From positions 51,147-115,146 of the forward strand of contig NZ_GL878508.1 in NCBI RefSeq assembly GCF_000194945.1: DNA of 64,000 bases, written 5' to 3'. Within the stretch, counting starts at the first letter, position 1. Each line of letters opens with the position of its first letter. Below are positions 16,988-26,454 of the stretch, piece by piece. Below the pieces are notes generated by a model. That model made no database searches. It was given only the letters and a program-made list of their open reading frames with translations, and was not told where the DNA came from. Made by a program: the position numbers and the translations under genes. The DNA comes from Streptococcus sanguinis SK1 = NCTC 7863 (GTDB taxonomy: Bacteria > Bacillota > Bacilli > Lactobacillales > Streptococcaceae).

Positions 16988-18228
16988 TGGATTTCTTGAA
17001 ACAGCTGCCTCACTTGGAACCCTACGGCAATCCAGTTTACTTTGTCTATATCGTTCTGGCAGTTCTGCCAATCTTTGTCGGACTTTTCTTTAAGAAACGC
17101 TTCCCCCTTTATGAAGCCTTGGTCAGCTTGGTCTTTATCGTCCTGATGCTGACAGGTCCTAGTCTGGCGCAGCTTTGTGCTTTGTTAGGCTATGTCATCT
17201 GGCAGATAGTTTGGGTTTACTCATACAAGCTCTATCGCCGGTCGCGGGACAGCAAGTGGATCTTTTATCTGCATACCTTGCTGGCGGTTCTGCCGCTTGT
17301 GCTTGTTAAGGTAGAGCCCGCAATCAGCGGTCATCAGTCTCTCTTTGGCTTTTTGGGAATTTCCTATCTGACCTTTCGCTCGGTAGGGATGATGATTGAG
17401 ATGCGCGATGGGGTTCTGACAGAGTTCACGCTCTGGGAGTTCTTGCGTTTCCTGCTCTTCATGCCGACTTTTTCAAGCGGTCCTATTGATCGTTTCAAGC
17501 GTTTTAATGAGGACTATTTGAACATTCCTGAGCGCGATGAGCTGCTGGATATGCTAGAGCAGTCTGTCAAGTATATCATGCTAGGCTTCCTTTATAAGTT
17601 TATCCTAGCCCATATCTTTGGACATCTCTTGCTGGGGCATGTCAAGACCTACGCTCTCTACACCGGCGGTTTCTTTAATCTAGGAACTCTGGGCGTTATG
17701 TATGTCTTTGGTCTGGATCTCTTCTTTGACTTTGCCGGTTATTCGATGTTTGCGCTAGCTATTTCCAATCTTATGGGAATCAAGAGCCCTATCAACTTTG
17801 ATAAGCCTTTTCTCTCACGCGATTTGAAAGAATTTTGGAATCGCTGGCACATGAGTCTGTCCTTTTGGTTCCGTGATTTTGTCTTTATGCGGCTGGTCAT
17901 GGTCCTGATGCGCAATAAGGTCTTTAAAAACCGCAACACGACCTCTAGTGTGGCCTATCTGATTAACATGCTGATTATGGGCTTCTGGCATGGTGTGACT
18001 TGGTACTATATCGCCTACGGTCTCTTCCATGGAGCTGGGCTAGTCGTCAATGATGCCTGGCTGCGCAAGAAGAAAACGCTAAACAAAGAGCGCAAGGCTA
18101 AGGGGCTTCCGCCTCTGCCAGACAATAAATGGACTCAAGCTTTGGGGATTGTGGTGACCTTTCACGCGGTTATGTTCTCATTTTTAATCTTTTCTGGATT
18201 TTTAAATGAGCTTTGGTTTAAAAAATAA
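16984..18228 (+). CDS. dltB: D-alanyl transfer MBOAT protein DltB
   Basis: The 414-aa polytopic membrane protein is of the MBOAT acyltransferase family and passes D-alanine from DltC across the membrane. Many hydrophobic helices are visible. The signature [18 protein letters not shown] and the catalytic histidine region [20 protein letters not shown] are present. The ATG overlaps the dltA stop by 4 nt, which implies coupled translation. Length and order match streptococcal dlt operons. Confidence 0.97.
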   Translation: MMDFLKQLPHLEPYGNPVYFVYIVLAVLPIFVGLFFKKRFPLYEALVSLVFIVLMLTGPSLAQLCALLGYVIWQIVWVYSYKLYRRSRDSKWIFYLHTLLAVLPLVLVKVEPAISGHQSLFGFLGISYLTFRSVGMMIEMRDGVLTEFTLWEFLRFLLFMPTFSSGPIDRFKRFNEDYLNIPERDELLDMLEQSVKYIMLGFLYKFILAHIFGHLLLGHVKTYALYTGGFFNLGTLGVMYVFGLDLFFDFAGYSMFALAISNLMGIKSPINFDKPFLSRDLKEFWNRWHMSLSFWFRDFVFMRLVMVLMRNKVFKNRNTTSSVAYLINMLIMGFWHGVTWYYIAYGLFHGAGLVVNDAWLRKKKTLNKERKAKGLPPLPDNKWTQALGIVVTFHAVMFSFLIFSGFLNELWFKK

Positions 18229-18247
18229 AAATGAATGAGGAAGAAAA

Positions 18248-18487
18248 ATGGATATAAAAGCAGAAGTAATTGAAATTATTGAAGAACTATTTATGGAAGA
18301 TGTGTCAGATATGATGGACGAGGATTTGTTTGATGCTGGTGTCCTAGACAGCATGGGAACGGTCGAACTGATTGTTGAGCTGGAAAACCGTTTTGATATC
18401 CGCGTGCCAGTGTCAGAGTTTGGCCGCGATGACTGGAACACAGCCAATAAAATCGTTGAAGGCGTAACGGAGCTTCGCAATGCTTAA
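18248..18487 (+). CDS. dltC: D-alanyl carrier protein DltC
   Basis: The 79-aa acyl-carrier-type protein has the phosphopantetheine attachment serine at residue 35 ([16 protein letters not shown]). It shuttles activated D-alanine from DltA to DltB. It is acidic as expected. GAGGAAGAAAA precedes the ATG, and its 3' end overlaps dltD by 8 nt. Confidence 0.97.
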   Translation: MDIKAEVIEIIEELFMEDVSDMMDEDLFDAGVLDSMGTVELIVELENRFDIRVPVSEFGRDDWNTANKIVEGVTELRNA

Positions 18488-19748
18488 ACGACTCTGGCTG
18501 ATTCTGGGGCCAGTTTTCTGCGCTATAGTCATGGTTGCCCTGCTCTTTTTCTTCTATCCGCTTGATAAAAAGCATGATATAGAAGCAGAGAAGCGCTCGG
18601 CAGTGACCCTGACAGCAGAAAACTTCAAGAGCCGCAGCAAGAAGGTGACAGCCTTGACCGATAAGAAGATGCGCTTTGTTCCCTTCTTTGGCTCTAGTGA
18701 ATGGCTGCGCTTTGATAGCATGCATCCGGCAGTGCTGGCTGAGAAATACAACCGCTCCTATCGGCCTTATTTTCTAGGCCAGCGCGGGGCAGCATCATTT
18801 AATCAGTACTTTGGTATGCAGCAGATGTCCTCTGAGTTGGAGGGGCAAACGGCGGTCTATGTAGTGTCGCCCCAGTGGTTTACCAAGACTGGCTATGATG
18901 CTTCGGCCTTTCAGCAGTACTTCAACAGTGATCAGCTGACGGCTTATCTGTCTCAGCAGCAAGGAGATGCGGCGGCACAATACGCAGCCCAGCGACTCCT
19001 GCAGCTCTATCCAGATGTCGCTATGGCAGAGAGCGTGCAGAAGCTATCTGAAGGTAAAAAGCTGAGCAGCTTTGAAGAGCGTCATATTGAGATGATGGCT
19101 CATCTTAATGAGCGTCAAGATGCTTTTTTTAGCAACTTTGCTGCCCTTAATAATGAAAATTATGACCAGCGAATTTTGCCTTATATGGCTGATTTGCCAG
19201 ACACCTTCTCCTATCAGGCTTTGGAAGAGATTGCTACAGCAGAGGCCAAGAAGAAGACCAATAACAATCAATTCGGCATAGACAATCAATTTTACAAGAC
19301 CCGTCTGGCCGGCAAGGTTGCCAAGCTCAGAGGTTTTCAAACCAAGCAATCTTATGAAAAATCTCCTGAGTACAACGACTTGCAGCTGGTTCTGGACCAG
19401 TTCGCCAAGTCAAAGACTAATGTCATCTTCATCATTCCACCGGTCAATTCTAAGTGGATGGAGTATACAGGACTCAGTCCTGAAATGTACCAGCGGACGG
19501 TTGCCAAGATTCGCTACCAGCTGGAAAGTCAGGGTTTTACCAACATCGCTGATTTTTCTAAGGACGGCGACAAGCCTTACTTCATGCAGGACACTATCCA
19601 CATGGGCTGGAATGGCTGGCTGGCCTTTGACAAGGCTGTTGATCCTTTTGTAGCCAATCCACAGCCGGCGCCAAACTACCAGATCAATGACCGCTTCTTC
19701 ACTAAGGAATGGTCTCAGTATACTGGCAAACCAGAAGAATTCAAATAA
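18480..19748 (+). CDS. dltD: D-alanyl-lipoteichoic acid biosynthesis protein DltD
   Basis: The 422-aa protein is anchored by an N-terminal helix ([21 protein letters not shown]) with the rest outside. It has an SGNH-like esterase fold with the serine in [12 protein letters not shown] and the Asp/His in [10 protein letters not shown]. DltD acts last in D-alanyl transfer to lipoteichoic acid. It overlaps dltC by 8 nt and is followed at once by a terminator that starts inside its stop codon. Confidence 0.97.
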   Translation: MLKRLWLILGPVFCAIVMVALLFFFYPLDKKHDIEAEKRSAVTLTAENFKSRSKKVTALTDKKMRFVPFFGSSEWLRFDSMHPAVLAEKYNRSYRPYFLGQRGAASFNQYFGMQQMSSELEGQTAVYVVSPQWFTKTGYDASAFQQYFNSDQLTAYLSQQQGDAAAQYAAQRLLQLYPDVAMAESVQKLSEGKKLSSFEERHIEMMAHLNERQDAFFSNFAALNNENYDQRILPYMADLPDTFSYQALEEIATAEAKKKTNNNQFGIDNQFYKTRLAGKVAKLRGFQTKQSYEKSPEYNDLQLVLDQFAKSKTNVIFIIPPVNSKWMEYTGLSPEMYQRTVAKIRYQLESQGFTNIADFSKDGDKPYFMQDTIHMGWNGWLAFDKAVDPFVANPQPAPNYQINDRFFTKEWSQYTGKPEEFK

Positions 19749-19776
19749 GGTTGGGACTTTCCAGCCTTATTTTTAT
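19747..19776 (+). terminator. dlt operon terminator
   Basis: The stem AAGGTTGG / CCAGCCTT, with one G-U pair and a GACTTT loop, is followed by ATTTTTAT. Confidence 0.8.
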
Positions 19777-19788
19777 AAAGGAGGAAAG

Positions 19789-20274
19789 ATGAAGATTCGT
19801 TTGTCCCAAATAGAAGATATCCCAGCCATTATGGCGATTTATGATGTGGCTCGTCAGTTCATGAAAGACCAAGGCAATCCGACTCAGTGGGATGGAGGCT
19901 ATCCCAGCGCGAGCTTGATTGAGGATGACATTGCGACTGGCCACTCCTTTGTTGTCGAGGAAGAAGGGCGGCCGGTTGGTACCTTTGCCTTTATCATTGG
20001 AGAAGACCCGACCTATCAGGTCATCGAAAAGGGAACCTGGCATTTTGCAGAGCCTTACGGCACCATTCATCGCATCGCTTCGAACGGGCAAGTCAGAGGC
20101 CTGTCCCGTCAGGTCTTTGATTTTTGCCACCAGCAGATTCCCTACTTGCGAATCGATACCCATGCGGACAATCAAGCTATGCAGGCTGCTGTTTTGAACT
20201 ACGGCTTTAGGGAGTGTGGCATTATTTATGTGGCTGATGGCAGTCCTCGCCTGGCTTATGACTATCATCAATAA
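19789..20274 (+). CDS. GNAT family N-acetyltransferase
   Basis: The 161-aa protein has the GNAT layout: an N-terminal MKIRLSQIEDIPAIMAIYD, a central SFVVEEEGRPVGTFAFIIGEDPTY, and an acetyl-CoA-binding region around GQVRGLSRQVFDF. The C-terminal block is HADNQAMQAAVLNYGFRECG. The usual Q/RxxGxG/A loop is degenerate. The ATG is preceded by AAAGGAGG. The substrate is unknown. It sits alone between two terminators. Confidence 0.85.
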   Translation: MKIRLSQIEDIPAIMAIYDVARQFMKDQGNPTQWDGGYPSASLIEDDIATGHSFVVEEEGRPVGTFAFIIGEDPTYQVIEKGTWHFAEPYGTIHRIASNGQVRGLSRQVFDFCHQQIPYLRIDTHADNQAMQAAVLNYGFRECGIIYVADGSPRLAYDYHQ

Positions 20275-20301
20275 AAAAATCTGCTTAAGGGCAGATTTTT
20301 T
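20273..20301. terminator. Bidirectional terminator between GNAT and HAD genes
   Basis: The stem AAAAATCTGC / GCAGATTTTT with a TTAAGG loop has A and T runs on both sides. Confidence 0.85.
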
Positions 20302-20304
20302 GTG

Positions 20305-21132
20305 TTATATCAAAACATACTTTTCGACAGCTTCCGCGACCCCGTGCTCATTGTTACTTTTGGTCACGGCTTTTGCCTCGGTTTTGACTGCTTCAGGGGC
20401 ATTGTCCATAGCAACTCCAAGTCCAGCCAGGCGCAGCATAGGAAGGTCATTGAAGTTGTCTCCGATTGTCATGACCTGCTCTAGAGGTACTTGGTAGTGC
20501 TGGGCAATTTCGTGCAAAGCTTGCTCCTTGGAGACATGCTTGGCCGTGACTTCCATGTAGTTGTCCTTAGAAAGGTAGAAGGCTGTCTTGGCAAAGTCTA
20601 AGGTCTGTAGGTAGTCATGGAGTTTCTGGATGATAGGCGCTTCATCAATGAGGAGTAACTTGTGAGCAGGCATTAGAACATCCAGCACCGGCATTAACAC
20701 ATTCTGAATTATCGGCTGCTCACCTGTAATCTCAGCCTCTATCTGCACCCATTTATCTAGATGATCAGCGATCCAATCCTTACCAGAGTAGAGATTGATG
20801 GACACGCTAGGAAATTCAGCCTTGACCAGTTCCAGAAAAGTGCGGATTTCTTCCTTATCCAGAGGGTGCTCGATAATGGTCTCATAAGCTTGCGGGTCGC
20901 CCTTGATGACCAGAGCGCCATTGTAGCAGGCTAACGGATTATCTCCCAGTCCCAGCTCACGGGCAATGGGCTCCATGCCTAGAGGAGAGCGAGCAGAAGC
21001 GAGGACGAAAGGGATTTTTTCTCGACTTAGCAGGGGAATGATATCCTTGAGCTTAGGATCCACTTGATGCTGGTCGTCCAAAATGGTGCCGTCAATGTCG
21101 CTGATAATCAGGCGAATCGGTTGGTTTGTCAT
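20305..21132 (-). CDS. Cof-type HAD-IIB family phosphatase
   Basis: The 275-aa protein has the HAD nucleophile motif DIDGTILDD (about residues 11-19), the second motif in VLASARSP, the lysine region SKEQALHEIAQ and the acidic motif GDNFNDLPMLRLAG. It belongs to the Cof/YwpJ sugar-phosphate or nucleotide phosphatases of broad specificity. It follows the DeoR regulator by 32 nt on the same strand, so the pair probably forms an operon for disposal of a sugar phosphate. Confidence 0.92.
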   Translation of the reverse strand: MTNQPIRLIISDIDGTILDDQHQVDPKLKDIIPLLSREKIPFVLASARSPLGMEPIARELGLGDNPLACYNGALVIKGDPQAYETIIEHPLDKEEIRTFLELVKAEFPSVSINLYSGKDWIADHLDKWVQIEAEITGEQPIIQNVLMPVLDVLMPAHKLLLIDEAPIIQKLHDYLQTLDFAKTAFYLSKDNYMEVTAKHVSKEQALHEIAQHYQVPLEQVMTIGDNFNDLPMLRLAGLGVAMDNAPEAVKTEAKAVTKSNNEHGVAEAVEKYVLI

Positions 21133-21164
21133 AGCTCTTCCTCCTTTGTGTCTAAAAGATCGAT

Positions 21165-21911
21165 TTAATAAATTATTTTAACCTTGTCTCCGATCAGTTC
21201 TTGGACTTTAGGGCTGGGCTCTTGGTCCGTAATCCAGTAGTCAAAGTCGCTGACAGGACCCAGGATGTACTTAGATTCTTTCTGCCACTTGTCTTGTTCG
21301 GCCAGCAGAATCTTAACCTTGGCGTGTTTCAAAGCCAGTTTTTTAAGGTGAGCATCAGCCTCGTCTTCAAAGCTGACTAGACCATCAGAGACACTGGCTG
21401 CCCCGATAAAGGCAATGTCAAAGGAAATTTGCTCCAGCAGCTCTGCTTCATTGAGCGCGTAGTAGAATCGGTTTTTGGGATAAAATTTCCCGCCTAAGAG
21501 GTGAAAGTCCACTTTGTCCTGACTGCTCAGCATGATTGCATTATCCAGAGAATGGGAGTAGATTGTCATAGGCTCCTTGATGCGCTGGGCCAGATGGAGA
21601 ACGATGGTTGAGACATCAAAGAAAGCAATCTGCCCCGGCTTGAGAAAGTCATGGGCCTTCTGGGCAATAGCCTTTTTTTCTTGATTTAGTTGGTTGATGC
21701 GGTCGTTAAAGGACGGGATTTGCCGGCTAGTATCCAGCGGGATAATACCTCCGTGGGTGCGCTGCACAAGTCTACGCTCGCTCAAAATCGAAAAATCTCG
21801 CCGAATAGTATCTTTAGAAACCTGAAAATGCTCAATCATATCCTTGGCAGACAGCTGTTTTTTCTCAGCCAAGAGCTCTAAGATTTCAGCTAAGCGTTGT
21901 TCTTGGTACAT
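21165..21911 (-). CDS. DeoR/GlpR family transcriptional regulator
   Basis: The 248-aa protein has the N-terminal DeoR HTH (LAEILELLAEKKQLSAKDMIEHFQVSKDTIRRDFSIL, then RRLVQRTHGG) and a C-terminal DeoRC sugar-phosphate sensor domain. In the latter, FFDVSTIVLHLA, LLGGKFYPKN and FIGAASVSDGL are visible. It likely represses itself and the HAD phosphatase downstream. GGAGGG precedes its ATG. Two direct repeats in front of it are candidate operators. Confidence 0.92.
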   Translation of the reverse strand: MYQEQRLAEILELLAEKKQLSAKDMIEHFQVSKDTIRRDFSILSERRLVQRTHGGIIPLDTSRQIPSFNDRINQLNQEKKAIAQKAHDFLKPGQIAFFDVSTIVLHLAQRIKEPMTIYSHSLDNAIMLSSQDKVDFHLLGGKFYPKNRFYYALNEAELLEQISFDIAFIGAASVSDGLVSFEDEADAHLKKLALKHAKVKILLAEQDKWQKESKYILGPVSDFDYWITDQEPSPKVQELIGDKVKIIY

Positions 21912-21960
21912 ACTTGGCCCTCCTTGCTTTTCTAAATAGAGTATAACATAGCAAATAAGT

Positions 21961-21990
21961 TTTTACAAGTCTTTTTAATGTTTTACAAGT
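21961..21990. promoter_or_regulatory. Direct repeat upstream of the DeoR gene
   Basis: The 10-mer TTTTACAAGT occurs at 21961-21970 and 21981-21990. The copies are exactly 20 bp apart, about two helical turns, which suits a regulator binding one face. It lies 50-80 nt upstream of the DeoR start codon. Confidence 0.5.
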
Positions 21991-22013
21991 TTTTTGAAAT
22001 GCGCAGGAGAAAA

Positions 22014-22040
22014 TCAAAAAACCGAGCAAATCTCGGTTTT
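22014..22040 (-). terminator. Terminator of the lipoprotein gene
   Basis: The stem AAAACCGAG / CTCGGTTTT (22018-22026 and 22032-22040) is followed on the minus strand by T residues. Confidence 0.8.
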
Positions 22041-22073
22041 CATGAATTATAATAATCGAAATATGTTTTTCAA

Positions 22074-22469
22074 TTAAGGTGTTTGGATATTGACAGATCC
22101 ATCGCTGCCGACCTTAACATCAACGCCGCCGCCTTGAACATGAACGCCATCTTCATTTACGCTAACACCAGCGTTGTCAGTTTGTACATTAGCACTACCG
22201 TCTCCGTTAGTTTCAACAGAAGCATTTCCGCTTTCGTCATCGCCATTTACATTAACGCTGGTATCACCGCCGTTTACGTTGACTTTGGCACTGCCGCTTT
22301 CTTCAGATGTGCTGCTAGAGCTTGTTTTAGCTTTAGATGAAGAAGATACGCTTGAGCTGGAACTTGAGCTTTCTTCAGTCTTCTTATCCGCAGAATTTCC
22401 GCAAGCTGCTAAAAAGAAAAGTGCAATTAGTGGTAATAAAAATAAAGAAATTTTAGATAATTTTTTCAT
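22074..22469 (-). CDS. Small repetitive lipoprotein
   Basis: The 131-aa protein has a clean lipoprotein signal peptide ending in LAAC (Cys about 23). A long Ser-rich linker follows, then a short repetitive acidic domain with units such as VNVNGGDTSVNVNGDDESGN, VETNGDGSANVQTDNAG and VQGGGVDVKVGSDGSVNI. The repeat suggests a small beta structure at the cell surface. I do not recognise a family function. AAGGAGGGG precedes the ATG. It is monocistronic. Confidence 0.8.
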   Translation of the reverse strand: MKKLSKISLFLLPLIALFFLAACGNSADKKTEESSSSSSSVSSSSKAKTSSSSTSEESGSAKVNVNGGDTSVNVNGDDESGNASVETNGDGSANVQTDNAGVSVNEDGVHVQGGGVDVKVGSDGSVNIQTP

Positions 22470-22734
22470 CTTACCCCTCCTTCTAGTATAATATTAAACA
22501 AATATTTCATTTGAAGCAATGAAAAACTGGATTGATACATAAATAACATACTCTGTTAATAAAAATGTTACAAAATATATGCAAGGTAATTAGACAATAC
22601 ATGGATTTTATAAGCTTTACCACGATTTTTCGCTTATTTAGTGCGTAATTGTTTTGTAACAAAATTCTTGTCCATGAGAAGGAGAAAAATAACATTTTTG
22701 CAACATTTCTTTTCCTCTGTAAATGGAGAAATCA

Positions 22735-22743
22735 TGCTATAAT
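22735..22743 (+). promoter_or_regulatory. Extended -10 promoter of the DNA glycosylase gene
   Basis: TGCTATAAT is a perfect extended -10. Its end lies 6 nt before the ATG at 22750, so the transcript should begin at or within a base or two of the start codon. Confidence 0.65.
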
Positions 22744-22749
22744 CAACCT

Positions 22750-23331
22750 ATGTTATCAAGAGATTTTCAGAAACTAATCGAGACAGACACAGTTGCAGCA
22801 GCGCGAGCTTTGTTAGGTATGCAGCTGATTCTAAATGGCCAGAAGTTGGGCCGGATTGTCGAAACAGAAGCCTATCTAGGAAGTCAGGACAGTGCCTGTC
22901 ATTCAGCTAGAGGGCGCCGCTCCCCTAAGAATGAATCTATGTATCTATCAGCTGGTCACTGGTATGTCTATCAGATTCATGGCCATCAGATGCTGAATCT
23001 GGTGACCAAGCCTGAAAATGTGGCCGAAGCCGTACTGATTCGAGCCTTGGAGCTGCCGGATGGCCGACTTATAGCTAATGGTCCTGGCAAGCTAACCAAG
23101 TATGCTGGGATTGATAAGCGCTTTGATGGACAGAGTTTAGCGACTTCCAGTCTGCAATTAGCCCATGACCTGACTCCCAATCAGATTGCCAGCCGTTCGC
23201 GGATTGGTGTGACCTGCACAGATGCCTGGCGGGAGGAGCCCTTAGGCTTTTATGTGGCTGGCAATCGTCATGTCTCAAAAGTGCCCAAGCGAGGCCTGCT
23301 GGATGATGAGGACACTTGGAAGAAGGAGTAA
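22750..23331 (+). CDS. DNA-3-methyladenine glycosylase (AAG/MPG family)
   Basis: The 193-aa protein removes alkylated bases such as 3-methyladenine. Visible family blocks are LGRIVETEAYLGSQDSACHS, the SAGHWYVYQIHG strand, NGPGKLTKYAGI and SRIGVTCTDAWREEPLGFYV. The length is typical. I place the start at ATG 22750 (MLSRDFQKLIETD). The upstream in-frame ATG at 22723 lies before the extended -10 and would not be transcribed. No Shine-Dalgarno is visible, in keeping with a leaderless mRNA. The next gene follows after 3 nt. Confidence 0.92.
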   Translation: MLSRDFQKLIETDTVAAARALLGMQLILNGQKLGRIVETEAYLGSQDSACHSARGRRSPKNESMYLSAGHWYVYQIHGHQMLNLVTKPENVAEAVLIRALELPDGRLIANGPGKLTKYAGIDKRFDGQSLATSSLQLAHDLTPNQIASRSRIGVTCTDAWREEPLGFYVAGNRHVSKVPKRGLLDDEDTWKKE

Positions 23332-23334
23332 AGG

Positions 23335-24597
23335 ATGAAGAAAACAGAGATTTTTGACCAAGTTGTAGAAATTATGCGAGAGGATTCTTCTACAAAGAAA
23401 GACATTCTGGGTGCAAATCCCGAAGAATATCGAGCGCGTATCACAGACCAGATGAGCCAAGAGGACTTTCTTTACCAGATGCATTGTTATATAGCTAGTT
23501 TTGGGATTTTGTCTCATGTTTGGTTTGGACTTAAGGAAACGCAACCGCCCGGCTTTAAACTGAGATACTACCAAGACTGCCTCTACGTCCTGCAGGCAAA
23601 TAGCGACACGGGGCTGAAACGTGGAGACCAGATTCTAACCTTAGATGGGAAAGGCTTGCCTCATGTGTATCAAGATCACAAGGACTATTTTGTCAGTGCC
23701 ACACCAGAGCGACAGCACAAGGAGTGGACTTACTTTGTGGAGCATGCCGGAGAAGTTACGGCGGTACGCAATGGCGAGGAAGAGCAACTGCATGTTCAGC
23801 CAACTGCCCACCCAAAGAAGCCGCCGCAGTTTAAATGGCGCAGCCTTTCTGAGGATGTCGTCTATCTTAAGTTAGAAGATTTTACGGATGAGGCAGCCAT
23901 CACTCAGCTTTATGCTGACAGTCAAGCAGCTATTGAGCAGGCCAAGTATTTAATCATTGATGTCCGAGTCAATTATGGCGGGACGGACTCGCTTTATTAT
24001 CCACTTTTCAAATATACTCTCCCTCAGGGAAAGGCCTTCAGTGACTTAGATTTGCTAAGCGATGATGGGATGGAGATTCTCTATACTGATAGAAATGTTG
24101 ATTTGCGTCAGCAACTGATGCAAAATATCCTAGAAGATCCAAACTTGTCAGCAGAAACTCACCAAATCATCAAAGAATTTCTAAAAGAGCTAGAAGAAAA
24201 TCGGGGGAAAGGTTATGTTCTCTATGGCGACGAGGACAGCAATCAAAACTTTTTGCCAGATGTCCTAGGTCTAGCTCGACCTGAAAAAGTCTTTGTACTA
24301 GCAGATGTTACCTGTGGGTCTTCAGGTGACAATTTTGTTGATACCATGAAAAAGATGCCTAAGGTTACGGTCCTAGGGCGTCCGACTATGGGAATTTTAG
24401 ATTATTCCAATTGCTGCGTGAAGGATTTTGGTGACTATGAGCTCCTGTTCCCCACTTCACGTGACACTAGGATTGATCAAGGAAAAGGCATGAATGACAG
24501 GGGAGTTGAACCAGATATCTTGATTCCTTGGACACCAGAGCACTTAGAACGGGATGTGGACCTGGAAGAGTGCCTCAACTATTGCAAAAACGCTTAG
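23335..24597 (+). CDS. S41 family (C-terminal processing) peptidase
   Basis: The 420-aa protein has an S41 core with the strand LIIDVRVNYGGTDSLYYPL and the nucleophile serine in VTCGSSGDNFVDTM. The PTMG/LDYSNC strand and a terminal GVEPDILIPWTPEHL match the family. A PDZ-like segment (LKRGDQILTLDGKGL) comes before. No signal peptide is evident, so it may act inside the cell. It is coupled to the glycosylase gene (3-nt gap, GGAGTAAAGG before the ATG). Confidence 0.88.
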   Translation: MKKTEIFDQVVEIMREDSSTKKDILGANPEEYRARITDQMSQEDFLYQMHCYIASFGILSHVWFGLKETQPPGFKLRYYQDCLYVLQANSDTGLKRGDQILTLDGKGLPHVYQDHKDYFVSATPERQHKEWTYFVEHAGEVTAVRNGEEEQLHVQPTAHPKKPPQFKWRSLSEDVVYLKLEDFTDEAAITQLYADSQAAIEQAKYLIIDVRVNYGGTDSLYYPLFKYTLPQGKAFSDLDLLSDDGMEILYTDRNVDLRQQLMQNILEDPNLSAETHQIIKEFLKELEENRGKGYVLYGDEDSNQNFLPDVLGLARPEKVFVLADVTCGSSGDNFVDTMKKMPKVTVLGRPTMGILDYSNCCVKDFGDYELLFPTSRDTRIDQGKGMNDRGVEPDILIPWTPEHLERDVDLEECLNYCKNA

Positions 24598-24615
24598 GAT
24601 TTCTAAGCGTTTTTT
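24586..24615. terminator. Terminator after the S41 peptidase gene
   Basis: The stem AAAAACGCTTAG / CTAAGCGTTTTTT begins inside the end of the coding region and is followed by T residues. Confidence 0.85.
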
Positions 24616-24623
24616 CGTCTTTA

Positions 24624-25790
24624 TTATATCTTGTCAAACTTCTCAATGTAAAAGAGTGTTAGCGTCACAATGGCAGCCAGACCAATGAGAATGAGGATAG
24701 CTGGAGTCCAGGAATGGAATAAATCAAAGCTGTATCCAAAGAGGCTAGGTCCAAAGGCGGCCAGAATATAACCACCAGTCTGGGCCAAGCCAGATAGCTG
24801 AGCGGTTTGCTCAGGAGTACTGGTTTTGAGCGAGAAAGTAACCATGAGGTAGGGGAAGAGGGCGCTGACAGACATGCCGATTAGCAGATTGAGGATGAGC
24901 CAGTAGACAAAGGAATCTGTCTTGACCAGCAGCATACCCAGACCAACCATACCGGTTGCAGAAAAGAGAGCAATCATTCCTAAGCGTTTTTTAGCGGATA
25001 GACGCGTTGTCAGACTAGGTATCGTCATAGCCAGAGGAAGACTGATAAAGGAAAAGACAGAGGCCAAGAATCCAGTAGCATCATTGGAAAGTCCTGCCAA
25101 CTGACCAAGAGTCGGCAGCCAAGTGATAGCCGTATAGAAGAGTAAAGACTGCAGACCACCGAAAACAATCAGAGCCCATACTCTAGGATTTTTTAGCAGG
25201 GAACCCATTTGCTGCTCGCGGTTTTTACTAGTCAGTTTGTGATTGTGCCGGCTGTTGGGAAGCCAAATCAAGCAGGCCAGTAAGCAGATGAGGGTCAGGA
25301 CGAGAATCAATCCTTTCCAGCCAGCTGAGCGGACAATAGGCGCAGCCAAGGGAGACATGACTGAGATGGCCAGTCCCATAGAAGTGATATAAAGCGTGGT
25401 TAAAAATCCAATTTTCTCTGGCTGATTGGCCTGAATGACATTAGGCAGGAGCACATTTAAGACGGCGATGGCAGCCCCTAGCATGATTGTACCTGCATAG
25501 AGTAGAGGCAGGTTAAAGATACGAATAAAAGAGCCTAGAGTTAGCACAATCATGGCTAGGGTAAAGAGCTTTTCCAGACCGACCTTTTGAGCTAGGCGTG
25601 GGGAAAAGGCTGAGCAGAGGGCAAACATGATCAAGGGCAGGCTAGTCAGCAGTCCCAGTGAGTTGACGGGAACTTGCAGCCCCTTGGCAATATCGCCCAG
25701 AACAACGGGCAGCACTGCAAAAGGCGCCCGTAGGACAACCCCTACCATCAGAATGCCTGGAAGTAAAAATTTCGAATGTTGCTTTTTCAT
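24624..25790 (-). CDS. MFS transporter, CynX/NimT-like
   Basis: The 388-aa protein has about 12 predicted membrane helices and the opening typical of CynX/NimT permeases (GILMVGVVLRAPFAVLPVVLGDIA). FSPRLAQKVGLEKLF stands at the first cytoplasmic loop. Substrates of this branch include cyanate and 2-nitroimidazole, but most are unknown. It lies 38 nt downstream of a TetR gene on the same strand and is likely controlled by it. Confidence 0.85.
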   Translation of the reverse strand: MKKQHSKFLLPGILMVGVVLRAPFAVLPVVLGDIAKGLQVPVNSLGLLTSLPLIMFALCSAFSPRLAQKVGLEKLFTLAMIVLTLGSFIRIFNLPLLYAGTIMLGAAIAVLNVLLPNVIQANQPEKIGFLTTLYITSMGLAISVMSPLAAPIVRSAGWKGLILVLTLICLLACLIWLPNSRHNHKLTSKNREQQMGSLLKNPRVWALIVFGGLQSLLFYTAITWLPTLGQLAGLSNDATGFLASVFSFISLPLAMTIPSLTTRLSAKKRLGMIALFSATGMVGLGMLLVKTDSFVYWLILNLLIGMSVSALFPYLMVTFSLKTSTPEQTAQLSGLAQTGGYILAAFGPSLFGYSFDLFHSWTPAILILIGLAAIVTLTLFYIEKFDKI

Positions 25791-25828
25791 AAAGTTAAGT
25801 TTCCTCCTATATAAATATCAAAATAAAA

Positions 25829-26350
25829 TCAGTCCATCAAATCCAGAAAATACTGGCTGATAACTGTTTCTGGCAATGTTTTCTTCTGCTGGAGCCACCA
25901 GCTGACCGTCTCCACAAAGGTAGAAGTCACATAATTTCTCAGAAAGGGCTCTGGCAGCTGAGATTTTTTCTGAAGGAGCTGTTCCTGAATCATCGGAAAG
26001 AGATAGTTTTCCAGCTCAATCTTTAAGCGATTGGTGAAATAGATATTTTTCGAAAGCAGTAAGGTTGCAATCTTGTCCTGATTCTTTTGGAAATGCTTGA
26101 AAATATGGGCGGTTGCTTCAAAGAGATCCTTGCCGTCGTCGCGTTCAAGAAAGGTATGCTGAAAGAGGTCTTGGCAAACCTCCTCCAGCAAGGCTTCCTT
26201 GGTATCGAAATGGGCATAAAAAGTCGACCGGCCAACGTCTGCCAGGTCGATGATTTCTTGCACTGTAATGCTTTCGTAGCTTTTTTGATGCAGCAGGCTG
26301 ATAAAAGCTTGGTAAATAGCTGCGCGTGATTTCTTGACTCGTCTGTCCAT
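25829..26350 (-). CDS. TetR/AcrR family transcriptional regulator
   Basis: The 173-aa protein has the TetR HTH ITVQEIIDLADVGRSTFYAHFDTKEALLEEV (about residues 25-55). The start is set at the ATG at 26350 (MDRRVKKSRAAIYQAF). A longer frame to 26461 has only a TTG start and a non-TetR N-terminus, so I reject it. It is divergent from a CDF metal exporter, as SczA is from czcD in pneumococcus, and precedes an MFS gene. Which of the two it controls is not certain. Confidence 0.85.
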   Translation of the reverse strand: MDRRVKKSRAAIYQAFISLLHQKSYESITVQEIIDLADVGRSTFYAHFDTKEALLEEVCQDLFQHTFLERDDGKDLFEATAHIFKHFQKNQDKIATLLLSKNIYFTNRLKIELENYLFPMIQEQLLQKKSQLPEPFLRNYVTSTFVETVSWWLQQKKTLPETVISQYFLDLMD

Positions 26351-26454
26351 AGCGTTTCGGAACAAAAGAGCAGGATTGTTCAGTAACAGACAAAGCCCCT
26401 CAATTGCTTCTTGTTTCCTTTCTGAGAATAAGGGATAATAAAGATGAGAAAAAC

